Counted from the first letter of the stretch, positions 1-11,300 are shown. The stretch is DNA of 64,000 nt from Buchnera aphidicola (Acyrthosiphon lactucae) (GCF_005083565.1 NZ_CP034891.1:578336-642335), one strand, 5' to 3'. The notes: generated by a model from the sequence alone, not told the origin. Made by a program: numbers and translations.

Positions 1-40
1 TTCATTAAAACAAATAATTATTATTTGATCGTTTTAAATT

Positions 41-1633
41 TTACTGTTCTCGTATTTTGTTAAAAATAATATCAGAATTCTGAGTCATAACTATGTTTAA
101 ATTAGCAGTACTCGGTGCTAAATATATCAAACTATTAGAAGTATCATATGCTAAATAAGTACTATATTTTTTTTTAAATTTATAAATACTATGATTATTT
201 TCAGACTTAATCCAACGAGCAAGAACAATATTAACTTTTTTATATATTGCATCTATATTATACTCTAATCTTAAACGTTCGATTACGACATCGAATTGTA
301 ATATTCCAATAGCGCCTAAAATTAAATTATTATTAAGAATAGGACGAAATATTTGAACAGTTCCTTCTTCAGACAACTGTACTAAACCTTTTTTTAATTG
401 TTTTTGTTTCAGGGGATTTTTTAAGTAAATAAGACGAAAAATTTCTGGTGCAAAACTAGGTATTCCAACAAACTGAATTTCTTCTCCTTCTGTAAAGGTG
501 TCTCCAATTTTAATTGTTCCATGATTATGAAGTCCTATCACATCACCAGGATAAGCTTTATTTATTGATATTCTATCACCAGCTAAAAAAATAAAAGCAT
601 CAGAAACAGTTATATTTTTTTTAACTCGTACATGTTTTAATTTCATACCTTTTGTATATTGCCCTGAAACTATCCTCATAAATGCTATTCTATCTCGATG
701 TTTTAAGTCCATATTAGCTTGAATTTTAAATATAAAACCTGTAAATTTTTTTTCTTGAGGATGTACTTTACGTTTATTACTTTGACGGTACAACGGAGAA
801 GGAGCCCATTCTATTAAACTATCTAACAAATAGTCAATTCCAAAATTACTAAGTGCACTACCAAAAAAAACAGGTGTGATAATACTTTTCAAAAAATTTT
901 CTTTATTAAATTCTGAATATACATTAGTAATTAGTTCTAATTCTTGACCAATATGTATAGCTAAATCTTTTCCAATATATTTATCTAGTGAACCATCAGA
1001 AAAATTAAAAAAATTTTTTAAATTTAAAAATTTTTTTTTAAATAGTTTATTTTTATAGAAATAAATTATTTTATCATAAATATGATAAACTCCTTTGAAA
1101 TTTTTTCCACAACTAATGGGCCAATTAATAGGAATACAATTGAATTTTAATTCTTTTTCAATTTGATCTAAAATTTCTATTGGTTCTCGACTATCACGAT
1201 CTAACTTATTAATAAAAGTAATAATAGGAGTATGATGAATACGTGTAACATCTATTAATTTTTTAGTTCGTTCCTCTATACCTTTAGCAGCATCAATTAC
1301 TACTAAACAAAAATCTACAGCAGTAAGAATACGATATGTATCTTCTGAAAAATCTTGATGACCAGGAGTATCTAATAAATTCATTAAAATATTTTTATAC
1401 GTGAATTGCATAACTGAAGTAGTTACAGAAATTCCACGTTCTTTTTCAATGTTCATCCAATCTGATTTAGCATATTTTGTATTTCCTCTTCCTTTAATTG
1501 TTCCAGAAATACGAATCGCTTTCCCAAATAATAACATTTTTTCAGTAATAGTAGTTTTTCCAGCATCAGGATGAGAAATAATAGCAAAAGTTCTTCTTTT
1601 GATTAATTCCTGTTCATGATTCGAATTAAACAT
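41..1633 (-). CDS. prfC: Peptide chain release factor 3 (RF3)
   Basis: RF3 is the GTPase that removes RF1/RF2 from the ribosome after peptide release. The 530-residue protein is essentially the same length as E. coli PrfC (529). The G-domain motifs are all visible: P-loop SHPDAGKTT at about residues 20-28, DTPGHQDF near 88-95 and NKLDRD near 142-147. An EF-G-like domain 2 and the RF3 C-terminal domain follow. It is alone in its transcription unit. The stop lies 40 bases from the window edge, and the upstream 1.3 kb is decayed spacer. No frameshift or missing motif is seen. Confidence 0.97.
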   Translation of the reverse strand: MFNSNHEQELIKRRTFAIISHPDAGKTTITEKMLLFGKAIRISGTIKGRGNTKYAKSDWMNIEKERGISVTTSVMQFTYKNILMNLLDTPGHQDFSEDTYRILTAVDFCLVVIDAAKGIEERTKKLIDVTRIHHTPIITFINKLDRDSREPIEILDQIEKELKFNCIPINWPISCGKNFKGVYHIYDKIIYFYKNKLFKKKFLNLKNFFNFSDGSLDKYIGKDLAIHIGQELELITNVYSEFNKENFLKSIITPVFFGSALSNFGIDYLLDSLIEWAPSPLYRQSNKRKVHPQEKKFTGFIFKIQANMDLKHRDRIAFMRIVSGQYTKGMKLKHVRVKKNITVSDAFIFLAGDRISINKAYPGDVIGLHNHGTIKIGDTFTEGEEIQFVGIPSFAPEIFRLIYLKNPLKQKQLKKGLVQLSEEGTVQIFRPILNNNLILGAIGILQFDVVIERLRLEYNIDAIYKKVNIVLARWIKSENNHSIYKFKKKYSTYLAYDTSNSLIYLAPSTANLNIVMTQNSDIIFNKIREQ

Positions 1634-2109
1634 ATATATACACTCGTTTGAAATACGTTATTAAAGATTTATATAAGAAAATATAATACATAAAAAACAT
1701 TATCTATTTAATAAAATAATTATTAGAATCTAATTTAAAGATTTCATATTAACTTACTTGATTTATTTAAAAAAAATAGTAAAATTACATATAATTTATA
1801 ATACAAATTATGTTTATATACTCTTAAATTATTATTTTAAAATAATCTGCGATTTCATAATCTTTAAAATATAATTTTAATATAAATTATTTTAAGAAAA
1901 TTCTAAAAAACTATATATGAAGAAAAAATTTATATATTGCATAGATAAATAAAACTATCAAGATAAAAAAATAAAATATAGACATATTCTTGTTTCTGGA
2001 TATTTTTTAAAAAACTTGTAAAAATACCATAATTTTATAGTTAAAAAATGTTCAACTTCATTATAAAATCATATGAATAATTAATTGATACTTCTAATAT
2101 GAAAATAAT

Positions 2110-2860
2110 AAAATGGTAATTTATTCCTGATGATATAGAAAAAAATGTCACCAATATGATGGATTTATTATTTTTCCATAAAACTGATACAATGTCGTAT
2201 AGACTTTCTACTTGTCATTTATATTAAAAAAAATTAGATAAAATAATTATAAAAGATACTCAAATTTATTTATTAAAATATATACTAATGATCGTCAAAA
2301 TTTATTATATTCTCTTCTTATAGCAATAAATCATCCTATTAATGAAATTACATTATTTTTTCATTATAGACTTTATAGAGAAAACAGAAAAACTATATCA
2401 CATGTAGATAATTTTGATGCTTTTTCTTTTCCTAATTTTAAATTATGACTAGAAGTTAAAGTAAATATTCGTTTTCTTCATAAAAAAAAATAAAAGTTTA
2501 TCAAATAGAACCTCAACTCATTAGTATAATTACTATTTTCTAGTAATTTCTATTAAAGTTATTTAAAAAAAAAATTTTTTATTTTATCTAGTAAAAATAT
2601 TAATTTTATCCACCTATAGAATAAAAAAACACCTCAATTTAAAGGAATTTCAAAATATTTATATCTTAAATATGAAAAAATATTATGGTTTTTAGTTTAA
2701 CACAATGCGTATCTGGAAGAGTAAATGTGAATGGATATACAAAAGAGAGGTCATTCGCTTATAAAAGTTAGCGTTATTAGTGGTTATGATTTAAAAATAG
2801 AATCAAATTTAACTAAGTTAGGTTTTTTACTTATTTAAAATATATCAAGATAAAAATTTT
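2110..2860 (+). pseudogene. Decayed protein-coding remnant, family not recognised
   Basis: Between prfC and nfuA the plus strand carries short open stretches that read like real protein but are broken by stops and frame changes. One runs from about 2276 to 2448 (TNDRQNLLYSLLIA...HYRLYRENRKT..., then TGA). Another runs from about 2695 to 2770 (LTQCVSGRVNVNGYTKERS...) and passes into a third frame near 2765. Codon-like composition, with more G and C than the surrounding spacer, supports a recent gene. The SGR.NVNGY.KERS stretch vaguely recalls the conserved barrel motif of TpsB/Omp85 proteins, but that is too weak to name it. Boundaries are approximate. The flanks 1634-2110 show nothing recognisable. 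Confidence 0.4.
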
Positions 2861-2911
2861 TTTTTAATGTAAAAAAAATTACGTGGTGAATTAATTCCTT
2901 ATTAAATAAAA

Positions 2912-3490
2912 TTAATAAAATGAATGTTTTCCATGTAAATGGTTAGTTCTATCATATACTTTTTTTATTTCAGGAAAAGAAGCTAATAATTTTTTCTCAA
3001 CCGTTTCTTTTAAAGTTAATCCGATCATTGAGCACCCATTGCAACCTCCACTAAATTGTATTACAGCCATTCCATTTTGATCTATTTTTATTAAATTTAC
3101 TTGTCCTCCATGTGCAGATAATTTAGTATTAATTTCTGATCTTAAAAAATATTTTATTCTTTCTTCTAATGATGAAGATTCTTTTTTAGAAAAATTATTT
3201 TTAGCATATGGTGCTTTTAATGTTAATTGAGAACCGAGTTTATCAACAACAAGATCAATTTCTGCATTTTTTAAATAAGATAAAATGTCTTTATCGATAT
3301 AAACAAAAAATTTATCATATTTTAATTCAATATCTGACTTTTCTATCTCGTTTTCAGGACAAAATGCAACGCCACATTCTGCATTAGATGTGCCTGGATT
3401 TGTAATAAAAATACGTATTTGAGTACCAGTAGGTTCATTTAATAAAAGCGATATAAAATGTTTTTGCGCATTTTTAGAAATTTTAATCAT
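2912..3490 (-). CDS. nfuA: Fe-S carrier/biogenesis protein NfuA
   Basis: NfuA carries and delivers [4Fe-4S] clusters to target enzymes. The 192-residue protein matches E. coli NfuA (191) end to end. An N-terminal degenerate A-type scaffold domain occupies about residues 1-95 and a C-terminal Nfu domain about 110-190. The CxxC cluster-binding pair sits in [10 protein letters not shown] near residue 150. It complements the isc genes at 57-62 kb, from which iscA is missing, so NfuA may do more of the carrier work here (inference). It is alone on the minus strand between two long spacers. Confidence 0.95.
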   Translation of the reverse strand: MIKISKNAQKHFISLLLNEPTGTQIRIFITNPGTSNAECGVAFCPENEIEKSDIELKYDKFFVYIDKDILSYLKNAEIDLVVDKLGSQLTLKAPYAKNNFSKKESSSLEERIKYFLRSEINTKLSAHGGQVNLIKIDQNGMAVIQFSGGCNGCSMIGLTLKETVEKKLLASFPEIKKVYDRTNHLHGKHSFY

Positions 3491-4388
3491 AAGAGTTTTT
3501 AAAATAAATTTTTATTGATAAATAATATCACTAATTTATTAAAAAAAATACAAAAATATTTAATTTTCAATGAATATTTTTTAAGAAATACAAATATAAT
3601 TACAAAATAAAGAAAATAATAAAAATTTTTTCTCCAATACTATAATAAAAAGATAAATAAATGTTGTTACATTAAGTAGATGGAGAACACATTTAAAAAA
3701 TGTGGTTTTATTATTATTTAAAAATTTAAATTTATTTTTAAAATTTACTGAATTGATCTACCTAATTCTAAAAAAAATTTATCTTCAATAAAAATAAATT
3801 AAATAATTTAAATGTTATACTATAATATTCCTAAAAATTATATTTGACTCGCATAATATATAATATAGGTAGATGAATTTATAGTTATTTTTTTATCGTA
3901 TCTTAAAAATATTTTAAGTGTAATTAATATGACTCTTTCTTTATATTTTATAGAAAATAACTGGTTAAAAATGAAAATAAATATAGTACAATTCTTTTAT
4001 TAATCTTAAAACACAACACTATAAAATAATAAATAAATTTTCAAATTTATAAAATATTAAGTTAAAAAAATATCTTCAAGATATAAATATATTAAAAAAA
4101 TATTATTTTTTCAATCTAAACTAAGTATAAAAATTTTAAAAAATAGTTTAGAAATAATTTTTTAATTGATTTTTATTTAGATATTGCTTACATTAAATTT
4201 ATTATATTAAGAATATTTAATGCACTAGATAATTCAGCACCTAACAACAGAAAAAATACTTAATCAAAAATCGTAAAAAAATTCAAATTATTATGAAAAA
4301 ACTATTCATATTCCTTTTTTTACATAAAAATGAATTTTTTCTATCTTATTAGAACTTAAAAAAATTATTCTAAATGTAGAAAATAAAT
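3491..4388. other. Long spacer, probably an eroded gene
   Basis: About 900 bases without a supportable gene. The base composition is near the extreme AT of neutral Buchnera spacer. A short plus-strand open stretch near 4170-4250 (ending ...LRIFNALDNSAPNNRKN, then stop) reads somewhat like protein, but I cannot match it. A 7-bp hairpin at 3688-3704 (CACATTT/AAATGTG) followed by T-rich sequence could be a relic terminator. Confidence 0.4.
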
Positions 4389-4420
4389 GGCCCCAAAAAA
4401 AATCGGGGCTTGTATTTTTT
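4389..4420. terminator. GC hairpin terminator downstream of ssb
   Basis: GCCCC (4390-4394) pairs with GGGGC (4405-4409) around an AAAAAAAATC loop. This is the strongest GC stem in the surrounding spacer. It lies 30 bases past the ssb stop. The better T-tract (TTGTATTTTTT) is on the plus-strand side, so it may act in both directions or may originally have served a lost plus-strand gene. Confidence 0.6.
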
Positions 4421-4439
4421 AATGTTTAAAATTTTTTTA

Positions 4440-4955
4440 TTAAAAAGGAATTTCATCATCAAAATCTATTTCTGAAGAAGAATCAATTAAATTTTTACTA
4501 GATTTATCTATTTCTATATTTTTATTAAAATCTACTTTATCTGTTTTTTTTATTTTGGTTATAGTGTTATTATTATCATTTATTGACATTGTTTGCAAAT
4601 TAGAATTACGATTGCCTAGCATTTGCATTGTACCTCCAATATTAACAACAATTTCTGTAGTATAACGTTCAAGTCCATTTTGATCTTGCCATTTTCTAGT
4701 TTGTAATGATCCTTCAATATATACTTGAGAACCTTTTCGAAGATATTCACCTGCAATTTCTGCTAATTTACCAAATAAAACTATTCGATGCCATTCTGTT
4801 TTTTCCTTATTTTCACCAGTATTTTTGTCTTTCCAATTTTCTGAAGTAGCTAATGTCATATTCACTACTGCATTTCCATTTGGCATATAACGAACTTCAG
4901 GATCTTGGCCTAAATGCCCAATAAGAATAACTTTATTTACACCTCTACTTGCCAT
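4440..4955 (-). CDS. ssb: Single-stranded DNA-binding protein
   Basis: SSB coats single-stranded DNA during replication and repair. The OB-fold N-terminal domain is very close to E. coli SSB ([13 protein letters not shown], then [12 protein letters not shown] and [10 protein letters not shown]). A low-complexity Asn/Lys/Ser-rich linker follows, and the acidic partner-binding tip DFDDEIPF is intact. The frame is open 14 codons further upstream, but 4955 is chosen because it starts exactly where family members start and is preceded by a purine-rich site. The product is about 171 residues. It is a single gene with its own hairpin terminator. Confidence 0.96.
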   Translation of the reverse strand: MASRGVNKVILIGHLGQDPEVRYMPNGNAVVNMTLATSENWKDKNTGENKEKTEWHRIVLFGKLAEIAGEYLRKGSQVYIEGSLQTRKWQDQNGLERYTTEIVVNIGGTMQMLGNRNSNLQTMSINDNNNTITKIKKTDKVDFNKNIEIDKSSKNLIDSSSEIDFDDEIPF

Positions 4956-5676
4956 AATAAAAACTCCATTTTTTAAATTTGATTTAAAAAAATACACTTA
5001 AATGTATAAATTTGAATTATACATGTTAAATATTTTATTTAGTATAATCAAATCTATAAAAATGCTATATTATTTTTTAAAACTTTTAAAATATATTAAA
5101 TATTAACTGTTTGTTACTTTTAAAAAATTATTTTAGAAATAAAAATATTGTAATTTTCATATCATTAATTTAAAACTAATATGCATATTCAAAATTAAAA
5201 AAATAGTCACATATTCTATCTTTTATAGTACTAAAAAATTATCTATAAATTTTATTAAAATATTTATATTTTTTAAATTTATAAAAATCTCTAATATTAT
5301 TAAATATAATTTTCTAAAATATCTCAAAATATAGATACAATATTTTAATAAAAAAAGTTATATAATTACAAAATATCAAAAATATTTTTCAAAATAAAAA
5401 TGATATAAAAAAAGTAAATATTTTTCTTATACAAATATTGTATACAAAAAAAATTTTATTTTTCATATATAAAAATATAACAATTAAAATTAAAGTAAAA
5501 AATATTAAGAGTATATATCAAAAATATTTATAATTTTTGGTTTCGTAAGATAGATAAAAAATAAAAAATATTTTAAAAAAAATGACTCAAATAGATTAGT
5601 CCATAGGTAGTGTATTATTGCAATATTACGATATAATTTCACATAGATTCACTAAATAATGGTATATGCAATAAAT
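4956..5676. other. Spacer between divergent ssb and dnaB
   Basis: About 720 bases of very AT-rich sequence between two divergently transcribed replication genes. It must contain both promoters. I see no gene, RNA or conserved repeat in it. The higher-complexity stretch at about 5580-5650, just before dnaB, is the likeliest place for the dnaB promoter. Confidence 0.5.
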
Positions 5677-7056
5677 ATGGCTAAAAATAAATTATATTTA
5701 AATCAAATTAATAGATTAAAAATTCCACCACATTCTTTAGAAGCAGAACAGTCAGTATTAGGTGGATTAATGTTAGATAATGAACAATGGGATAGCGTTT
5801 CAGAACATGTAGTTGCTGATGATTTCTTCAGTAAACCTCATCGTTTAATATTTCAAGAAATGCAAAAACTTCTTGATCTAGGATATCCAATAGATTTAAT
5901 TACTTTATCTGAATCTTTAGAACAAAAAGGAAAATTAGAAAGTGTAGGTAGATTTTCCTATTTAGCTGAATTATCAAAAAATACTCCTAGTACAGCAAAT
6001 ATTACTGCGTATGCTGATATAGTTCGAGAACGTGCAATAGTAAGAGAAATGATATTAGTGGCTAATAAAATAGCTAATGCTGGATATGATACACAAGGCA
6101 GGAAAAGCGAAGAATTATTAGATTATGCAGAATCAAGTGTATTTAAAATTGCAGAAAAACGTTTTAAAAAAGACTCAGGACCAAAAAACGTTGAGCAAAT
6201 TCTTGATGAAACTGTTGCTAGTATTGAAAAATTATTTTTATCACCTCATGATGGTGTTACAGGAATTAATACAGGATATCAAGACTTAAATAAAAAAACA
6301 TCAGGGTTACAACGTTCTGAACTTATCATTATTGCAGCAAGACCTTCAATGGGAAAAACAACATTTGCAATGAATCTATGTGAAAATGCTGCTATGCTTT
6401 ATGAAAAACCTGTATTAATATTTAGTTTAGAGATGCCTGGAGAACAAATTATGATGCGCATGTTAGCATCTTTATCTAGAGTTAATCAAGCACGAATTCG
6501 AACCGGACAATTAAATGATGAAGACTGGGCACGTATATCTGGTACCATTAATATCCTTCTTAAAAAAAAGAATATCTATATTGATGATTCTTCAGCATTA
6601 ACTCCAAGTGAAGTCCGTTCAAGGGCGCGTCGAATTTATCGTGAAAATAATGGATTAACTTTAATTATGGTAGATTATTTACAACTCATGAGAGTACCTT
6701 CTCTATCTGAAAATCGCACTCTTGAAATTGCAGAGATATCTAGAACACTAAAAGCACTAGCGAAAGAACTACAAGTTCCAGTAATAGCATTATCACAACT
6801 GAATAGGTCTTTAGAACAGAGATCTGATAAAAGACCAGTAAATTCAGATTTACGTGAATCAGGATCTTTAGAACAAGATGCAGATTTAATAATGTTTATA
6901 TATCGTGATGAAATCTATAATGAAAATAGTGATCTTAAAGGAATAGCAGAAATCATAATAGGAAAACAAAGAAATGGCCCGATTGGAACAGTCTGTTTAA
7001 CTTTCAATGGACACTGGTCTAGATTCGATAACTATTCTGGTCATAAATATGATTAA
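5677..7056 (+). CDS. dnaB: Replicative DNA helicase DnaB
   Basis: DnaB is the hexameric 5'-3' helicase at the replication fork. It matches E. coli DnaB along its length. The N-terminal domain (PPHSLEAEQSVLGGLMLDNE) is followed by the RecA-like helicase domain with Walker A ARPSMGKTTF near residue 225, Walker B-type MVDYLQLM, SQLNRSLEQR, and the C-terminal KQRNGPIGT arginine-finger region. An in-frame ATG lies six codons upstream (5659). The second ATG (MAKNKLYLNQ) is preferred because E. coli DnaB starts similarly just ahead of the N-terminal domain. No helicase loader gene is seen here. Confidence 0.97.
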   Translation: MAKNKLYLNQINRLKIPPHSLEAEQSVLGGLMLDNEQWDSVSEHVVADDFFSKPHRLIFQEMQKLLDLGYPIDLITLSESLEQKGKLESVGRFSYLAELSKNTPSTANITAYADIVRERAIVREMILVANKIANAGYDTQGRKSEELLDYAESSVFKIAEKRFKKDSGPKNVEQILDETVASIEKLFLSPHDGVTGINTGYQDLNKKTSGLQRSELIIIAARPSMGKTTFAMNLCENAAMLYEKPVLIFSLEMPGEQIMMRMLASLSRVNQARIRTGQLNDEDWARISGTINILLKKKNIYIDDSSALTPSEVRSRARRIYRENNGLTLIMVDYLQLMRVPSLSENRTLEIAEISRTLKALAKELQVPVIALSQLNRSLEQRSDKRPVNSDLRESGSLEQDADLIMFIYRDEIYNENSDLKGIAEIIIGKQRNGPIGTVCLTFNGHWSRFDNYSGHKYD

Positions 7057-7359
7057 ATATTAATATTTTTAAAAATTTTTAATTATTTAAAGAAATATAA
7101 ATTATAATTATCAAAAAATATTTTTTTAATTATTTAATAATAAAAAATTAATTCTTTTTTTAAATAAATTATTTAAATATTAAAAATCATTAAATTTTAT
7201 GAAATTAAAATTTTTATGAAAATAAGTTTATCAATATATTTTAAAAAAATAAAAAAATAATTAAAATAATATTATTTTAGATTTAAAAATATAAATATGC
7301 TACTGATTTAATGAAAATCAAAAATATTATCTATTTTTAAAAAATATTTAATTACTAAG
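7057..7359. other. Short AT-rich spacer
   Basis: About 300 bases between dnaB and gshB. It is almost pure A/T with no recognisable gene, hairpin terminator or repeat unit. It presumably holds the gshB promoter. Confidence 0.5.
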
Positions 7360-8328
7360 ATGGAATATATGTGTAAAAAAAGAAATTTAAAAATTGGAAT
7401 ATTAATGGATTCTATAGAATTAATTAATATTAAAAAAGATTCAAGTTTTGCTATTTTACTAGAAGCTCAAAAAAGAAATCATATCATCTACTATATGGAA
7501 ATGAATGATATTTATTTAAGAAAAGGGCATCCATATGCAAAAACTCGTCTAATAGAATTAAAAAAAAATACAGAAAAATGGCATCGATTTATTCAAGAAA
7601 AAAATATTTCTTTAAGCCAATTAGATGTTATTTTAATGCGTAAGGATCCTCCATTTAATACTGAATTTATTTATTCAACATATATTTTAGAACGTGCAGA
7701 AGAAACAGGTGTCTTGATAATCAACAAACCTCAAAGTTTACGAGATTGTAATGAAAAAATGTTTATATCATGGTTTCCCGAATTAACTACTGATACTTTA
7801 GTTACAAGAAATATTTTTGATATACGTCAATTCTGGGAAAAAAATCAAGATATTATAATAAAACCATTGGATGAAATGGGAGGTTCTAATATCTTTCGTA
7901 TTAAAAAAAATGATCCTAATTTTTCAGTAATTGTTGAAACAATGACAAACCATGAAAAAAAATATTGTATGATTCAAAATTATTTACCAGAAATAAAACT
8001 TGGTGATAAAAGAATTTTAATTGTCAATGGTAAACCTGTACCTTGGTGTGTAGCTAGAATCCCACTAATTGGAGAAACTAGAGCTAATTTAGCTGTAGGA
8101 GGAAAAGCGAAAATACAGTCATTAAGTAAAACAGACTGGAAAATAGCAAATTATTTATCTCCTATCTTGAAAAAAAAAGGATTAATTTTCGTTGGATTAG
8201 ATGTAATAGGGGAAAAACTAACAGAAATAAATGTTACAAGTCCAACATGTATTTGTGAAATCGAATCAGAAAGAAACATTTCTATTACTGGAATGTTATT
8301 AGATTATATTGAAAAAAAAATATTATGA
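7360..8328 (+). CDS. gshB: Glutathione synthetase
   Basis: This enzyme adds glycine to gamma-glutamylcysteine using ATP, the last step of glutathione synthesis. The protein of about 322 residues aligns fully with E. coli GshB (about 315): N-terminal INIKKDSSFA, ILMRKDPPFNTEFIY, NKPQSLRDCNEK, the ATP-grasp glycine loop at DEMGGSNIFRI, and the C-terminal metal/ATP site GLDVIGEKLTEINVTSPT. One of two Met codons (7360 or 7369) is the start. It is followed 13 bases later by ruvX, as in the E. coli gshB-yqgE-yqgF order with yqgE missing. Confidence 0.96.
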   Translation: MEYMCKKRNLKIGILMDSIELINIKKDSSFAILLEAQKRNHIIYYMEMNDIYLRKGHPYAKTRLIELKKNTEKWHRFIQEKNISLSQLDVILMRKDPPFNTEFIYSTYILERAEETGVLIINKPQSLRDCNEKMFISWFPELTTDTLVTRNIFDIRQFWEKNQDIIIKPLDEMGGSNIFRIKKNDPNFSVIVETMTNHEKKYCMIQNYLPEIKLGDKRILIVNGKPVPWCVARIPLIGETRANLAVGGKAKIQSLSKTDWKIANYLSPILKKKGLIFVGLDVIGEKLTEINVTSPTCICEIESERNISITGMLLDYIEKKIL

Positions 8329-8341
8329 TAGAGATCATAAA

Positions 8342-8761
8342 ATGATAGTAATTGCATTTGATTTTGGTATAAAAAAAATTGGAGTAGCTGTAGGAGAAAA
8401 TATAACAAAAAAAGGTAGACCTTTAAACGTTTTAAATGCTCATAACGGACATCCAAATTGGGATACTGTAAAAAATTTAATACAATATTGGCAACCTAAA
8501 TTTATTATTGTTGGTCTTCCATTAAATATAAATGGCACAAAACAAAAAATAACCAATGAATCAGAAAAATTTGCGAATTTGTTGAAATATAAATTTAATA
8601 TTGTTGTTAAAATGCATGATGAACGCTTGACTACTGTGGAAGCAAAATCCATTATATTTAAAAAAAATGGATTTAAGGGATTAAAAAAAGAAAAAATTCA
8701 TTCTTATGCTGCTAAAATTATATTAGAAAGCTGGCTTAATCAATATTTTTTTACGATATAG
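8342..8761 (+). CDS. yqgF: Putative pre-16S rRNA nuclease YqgF/RuvX
   Basis: This is a RNase H-fold protein thought to process the 5' end of 16S rRNA. The family motifs AFDFGIKKIGVAVGE, VGLPLNINGT and DERLTTVEA are present with their acidic residues. The frame is open 11 codons further upstream, which would overlap gshB. The start at 8342 (MIVIAFDFG) fits the family, where the first beta strand is at the very N-terminus. The product is about 139 residues, family-typical. It probably shares a transcript with gshB. Confidence 0.92.
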   Translation: MIVIAFDFGIKKIGVAVGENITKKGRPLNVLNAHNGHPNWDTVKNLIQYWQPKFIIVGLPLNINGTKQKITNESEKFANLLKYKFNIVVKMHDERLTTVEAKSIIFKKNGFKGLKKEKIHSYAAKIILESWLNQYFFTI

Positions 8762-9320
8762 TCATTGTAAAAAATTTTAAAATAAAAAATATTGCAATAT
8801 CCATTGTAATTATAAGTTAATACAAAATATTATAAATATAACAATTTTTTTCAAATCTAAAATAATAGTAGTGAGTGAAAATTTAAGAATTGACATTGAA
8901 AAAAAAATAAAATCATCAATATATCAGAAATTTTAAAGAAAATTATATAAAAAAAAATTTTATTATAAAAATAACATTTTTGTATAATATTTAATCAGTA
9001 AATAATATTTTAATAATACTAAAAAACTACTGATAATTTTCTTATCGTTTAAAAAGTTAAAAAATAGTTATTTTTAAAAAAAATAAATTTAGAAAATTTA
9101 CTATTAACAAATACATTAATAAAAATTAATAATTTTAAAAAAAAAGAAATACTATAGAGCTATAAAAAAATATTTATCAATAAGTGTTTGTATTAATGCA
9201 TACTTTAATACATAAGAATAATTTCTTATTATAATTTTTATATATTAAAAATAAAAGCAATATTTAAAATAGATAAAAGCTTATTTTTTAAAGTTAATCT
9301 AAAAAGATGAAATTACTATT
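8762..9320. other. Spacer where E. coli has yggS-yggT-yggU-rdgB
   Basis: About 560 bases without an intact gene. In E. coli several small genes separate yqgF from hemW, so this is probably their erased remains. A short stretch near 8872-8935 (SENLRIDIEKKIKSS) loosely resembles the start of YggS but stops at once. Otherwise I see nothing. Confidence 0.4.
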
Positions 9321-10451
9321 ATGTTTAAATTAAAACCTATTAGCCTATATATTCATATTCCTTGGTGCTTAAGAAAATGTGGATATTGTGATTTTCATTC
9401 ATATGTTAGTAAAGAAATCATTCCTGAAAAAAAATATATTGAACATTTATTAAAAGATTTTGAAAAAGATTTATATCTAATTAATAATAGAGAGATAAAT
9501 ACTATTTTTATTGGAGGTGGAACACCTAGTTTATTAACAGCCAATTCTATAAAAAAATTACTCAATGGTATAAAAAAAAGATACATGGTTTCTAATAATG
9601 CTGAAATTACTATAGAAGCCAATCCTAAAACATTAGAATATCAACGTTTTATTCATTATAAAAATTCTGGTATTAATCGTTTTTCTCTAGGTGTACAAAC
9701 ATTTAATTCAAATTTATTAAAAAAAATAGAACGTACATATGATTCAAAGGAAGTAATAAATGCAATTATAGAATCAAAAAAAATTAGTGACAACTTAAAT
9801 TTAGATTTAATGTATGGTTTACCAGGTCAATTACTAGAAGATGCGTTATCAGATTTACAGTTTGCTATTAAATATAATCCATCTCATATATCATGGTACC
9901 AACTAACTATAGAACCTAATACTATTTTTTATGCAAAAAAAATAAAATTACCTGATGAAGAAACAATATTTAATATGTTAATTAAAGGAAATAAGTTATT
10001 AAAAAAATCAGGATATAAAAAATATGAAATATCTTCATATTCAAAGTTAAATTATCAATGTCAACACAATCTTAATTATTGGGAATTTGGGGATTATATA
10101 GGAATAGGTTGCGGTGCGCATGGTAAAATTACTCAAAAAAATGGAAAAATTATTCGAACTATTAAAAATAAAAATATTAATGATTTTTTAACTGGAAATT
10201 ACCTTAATTCTATACAAGTAGTATCTGAAAAAGATAAAATATTTGAATATTTCATGAATATTTTTAGACTATATCAACCTATTTTAAAAAAACATTTTCG
10301 AGAAAAAACTAATATAGACGAAAGTCTTATAAAAAAAAATATTCAAATAGCAATACGAGAAGGATTTTTAATTAATCAATTAGATTATTGGTATACGACA
10401 AAAAAAGGAAAAAATTTCTTAAATTTACTCTTAGAAATATTTTTAAAATAA
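9321..10451 (+). CDS. hemW: Heme chaperone HemW (radical SAM protein)
   Basis: HemW is a radical-SAM protein of the coproporphyrinogen oxidase family that acts in heme delivery rather than oxidation. The cluster motif CLRKCGYC sits at residues 16-23, followed by the family's extra Phe (CDF), and then GGGTPSLL, EANPKT, FSLGVQTF and DLMYGLPGQ. It has 376 residues against 378 in E. coli. It converges with trmB, whose stop is 11 bases away. Its retention is notable because only hemC and hemD of the heme pathway are seen in this window. Confidence 0.93.
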   Translation: MFKLKPISLYIHIPWCLRKCGYCDFHSYVSKEIIPEKKYIEHLLKDFEKDLYLINNREINTIFIGGGTPSLLTANSIKKLLNGIKKRYMVSNNAEITIEANPKTLEYQRFIHYKNSGINRFSLGVQTFNSNLLKKIERTYDSKEVINAIIESKKISDNLNLDLMYGLPGQLLEDALSDLQFAIKYNPSHISWYQLTIEPNTIFYAKKIKLPDEETIFNMLIKGNKLLKKSGYKKYEISSYSKLNYQCQHNLNYWEFGDYIGIGCGAHGKITQKNGKIIRTIKNKNINDFLTGNYLNSIQVVSEKDKIFEYFMNIFRLYQPILKKHFREKTNIDESLIKKNIQIAIREGFLINQLDYWYTTKKGKNFLNLLLEIFLK

Positions 10452-10462
10452 ACTTGAAAAAA

Positions 10463-11182
10463 CTATTTTTTTATTTTAAACATTAAATCGAAAATTTTAT
10501 TACCTCGTAGAAATCCTTTTCTTTCAAATTTAGTTATTATACGGGAGATGGGACGTTCAATGAAGCAATTTTTTTGAGATAAATTTTTATAATTTTCAAT
10601 ATTTTTTATTTCATCTAATATATAAAACGCATAAGATTCCGAATCCGTAGCAATATGTAATGTACCACCAATTATTAATTTTTTTGAAATTATTTTTAAG
10701 AAATTTTTTTGTAAAAGTCTTCTTTTATGATGACGTTTTTTATTCCAAGGATCTGGAAAAAAAATCTGTATACTTGATAAAGAGTTATTCATAATCATAT
10801 TATGAATGACTTCAATTGCATCATAGTAAATAATTCTTAAATTTTTAATTTTATAAGAATAGGCAGAATGTAAGCAAGATCCTATTCCTGATTTATATAC
10901 TTCTATTCCTAAAAAATTTTTATTGGGAAAATTCATAGCAGTTTTAACTAAAGATTCTCCTGAACCAAAACCAATTTCTAATACAACTGGAGCATCACGA
11001 TTAAAGATAGATAAAAAATTTAATGGTCTCAATTGAAAGTCAATACCAATTAAAGACCAATATTTTTGAATTGCACTTAATTGAGATCTAGTAATTCGAC
11101 CTTTTCTACATACAAAACTACGAATCTGACGTAAAAAAATACCATTATAATTATATATTGGAGTTAGAATATTATTGTTCAT
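10463..11182 (-). CDS. trmB: tRNA (guanine-N7-)-methyltransferase
   Basis: TrmB methylates G46 in the variable loop of many tRNAs. The 239-residue protein has the SAM-binding glycine loop LEIGFGSGES near residue 70 and the family signature FFPDPWNKKRHHKRRL near 140-155, which forms the active site and tRNA-contact region. It is divergent from mutY, as in E. coli, where trmB and mutY are also back to back. No irregularity is seen. Confidence 0.95.
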   Translation of the reverse strand: MNNNILTPIYNYNGIFLRQIRSFVCRKGRITRSQLSAIQKYWSLIGIDFQLRPLNFLSIFNRDAPVVLEIGFGSGESLVKTAMNFPNKNFLGIEVYKSGIGSCLHSAYSYKIKNLRIIYYDAIEVIHNMIMNNSLSSIQIFFPDPWNKKRHHKRRLLQKNFLKIISKKLIIGGTLHIATDSESYAFYILDEIKNIENYKNLSQKNCFIERPISRIITKFERKGFLRGNKIFDLMFKIKK

Positions 11183-11300
11183 GTTTTATTTAATTTTTTA
11201 TTTTAAATTAATTAAAATATTTTACTTTCATAATACTAACATATTAATATTTTTTTTAAAATACATCTATAATTTTTCATAAAAAATGGTTTTTATTATA

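Noticed and set aside
11..27. Palindrome CAAATAATTATTATTTG as prfC terminator
   Set aside because: All A/T, weak stem, and no T-tract in the right place; common by chance in such sequence.
8872..8940. Remnant of yggS after ruvX
   Set aside because: Only about 15 residues resemble the YggS N-terminus before a stop; too short to support a pseudogene call.
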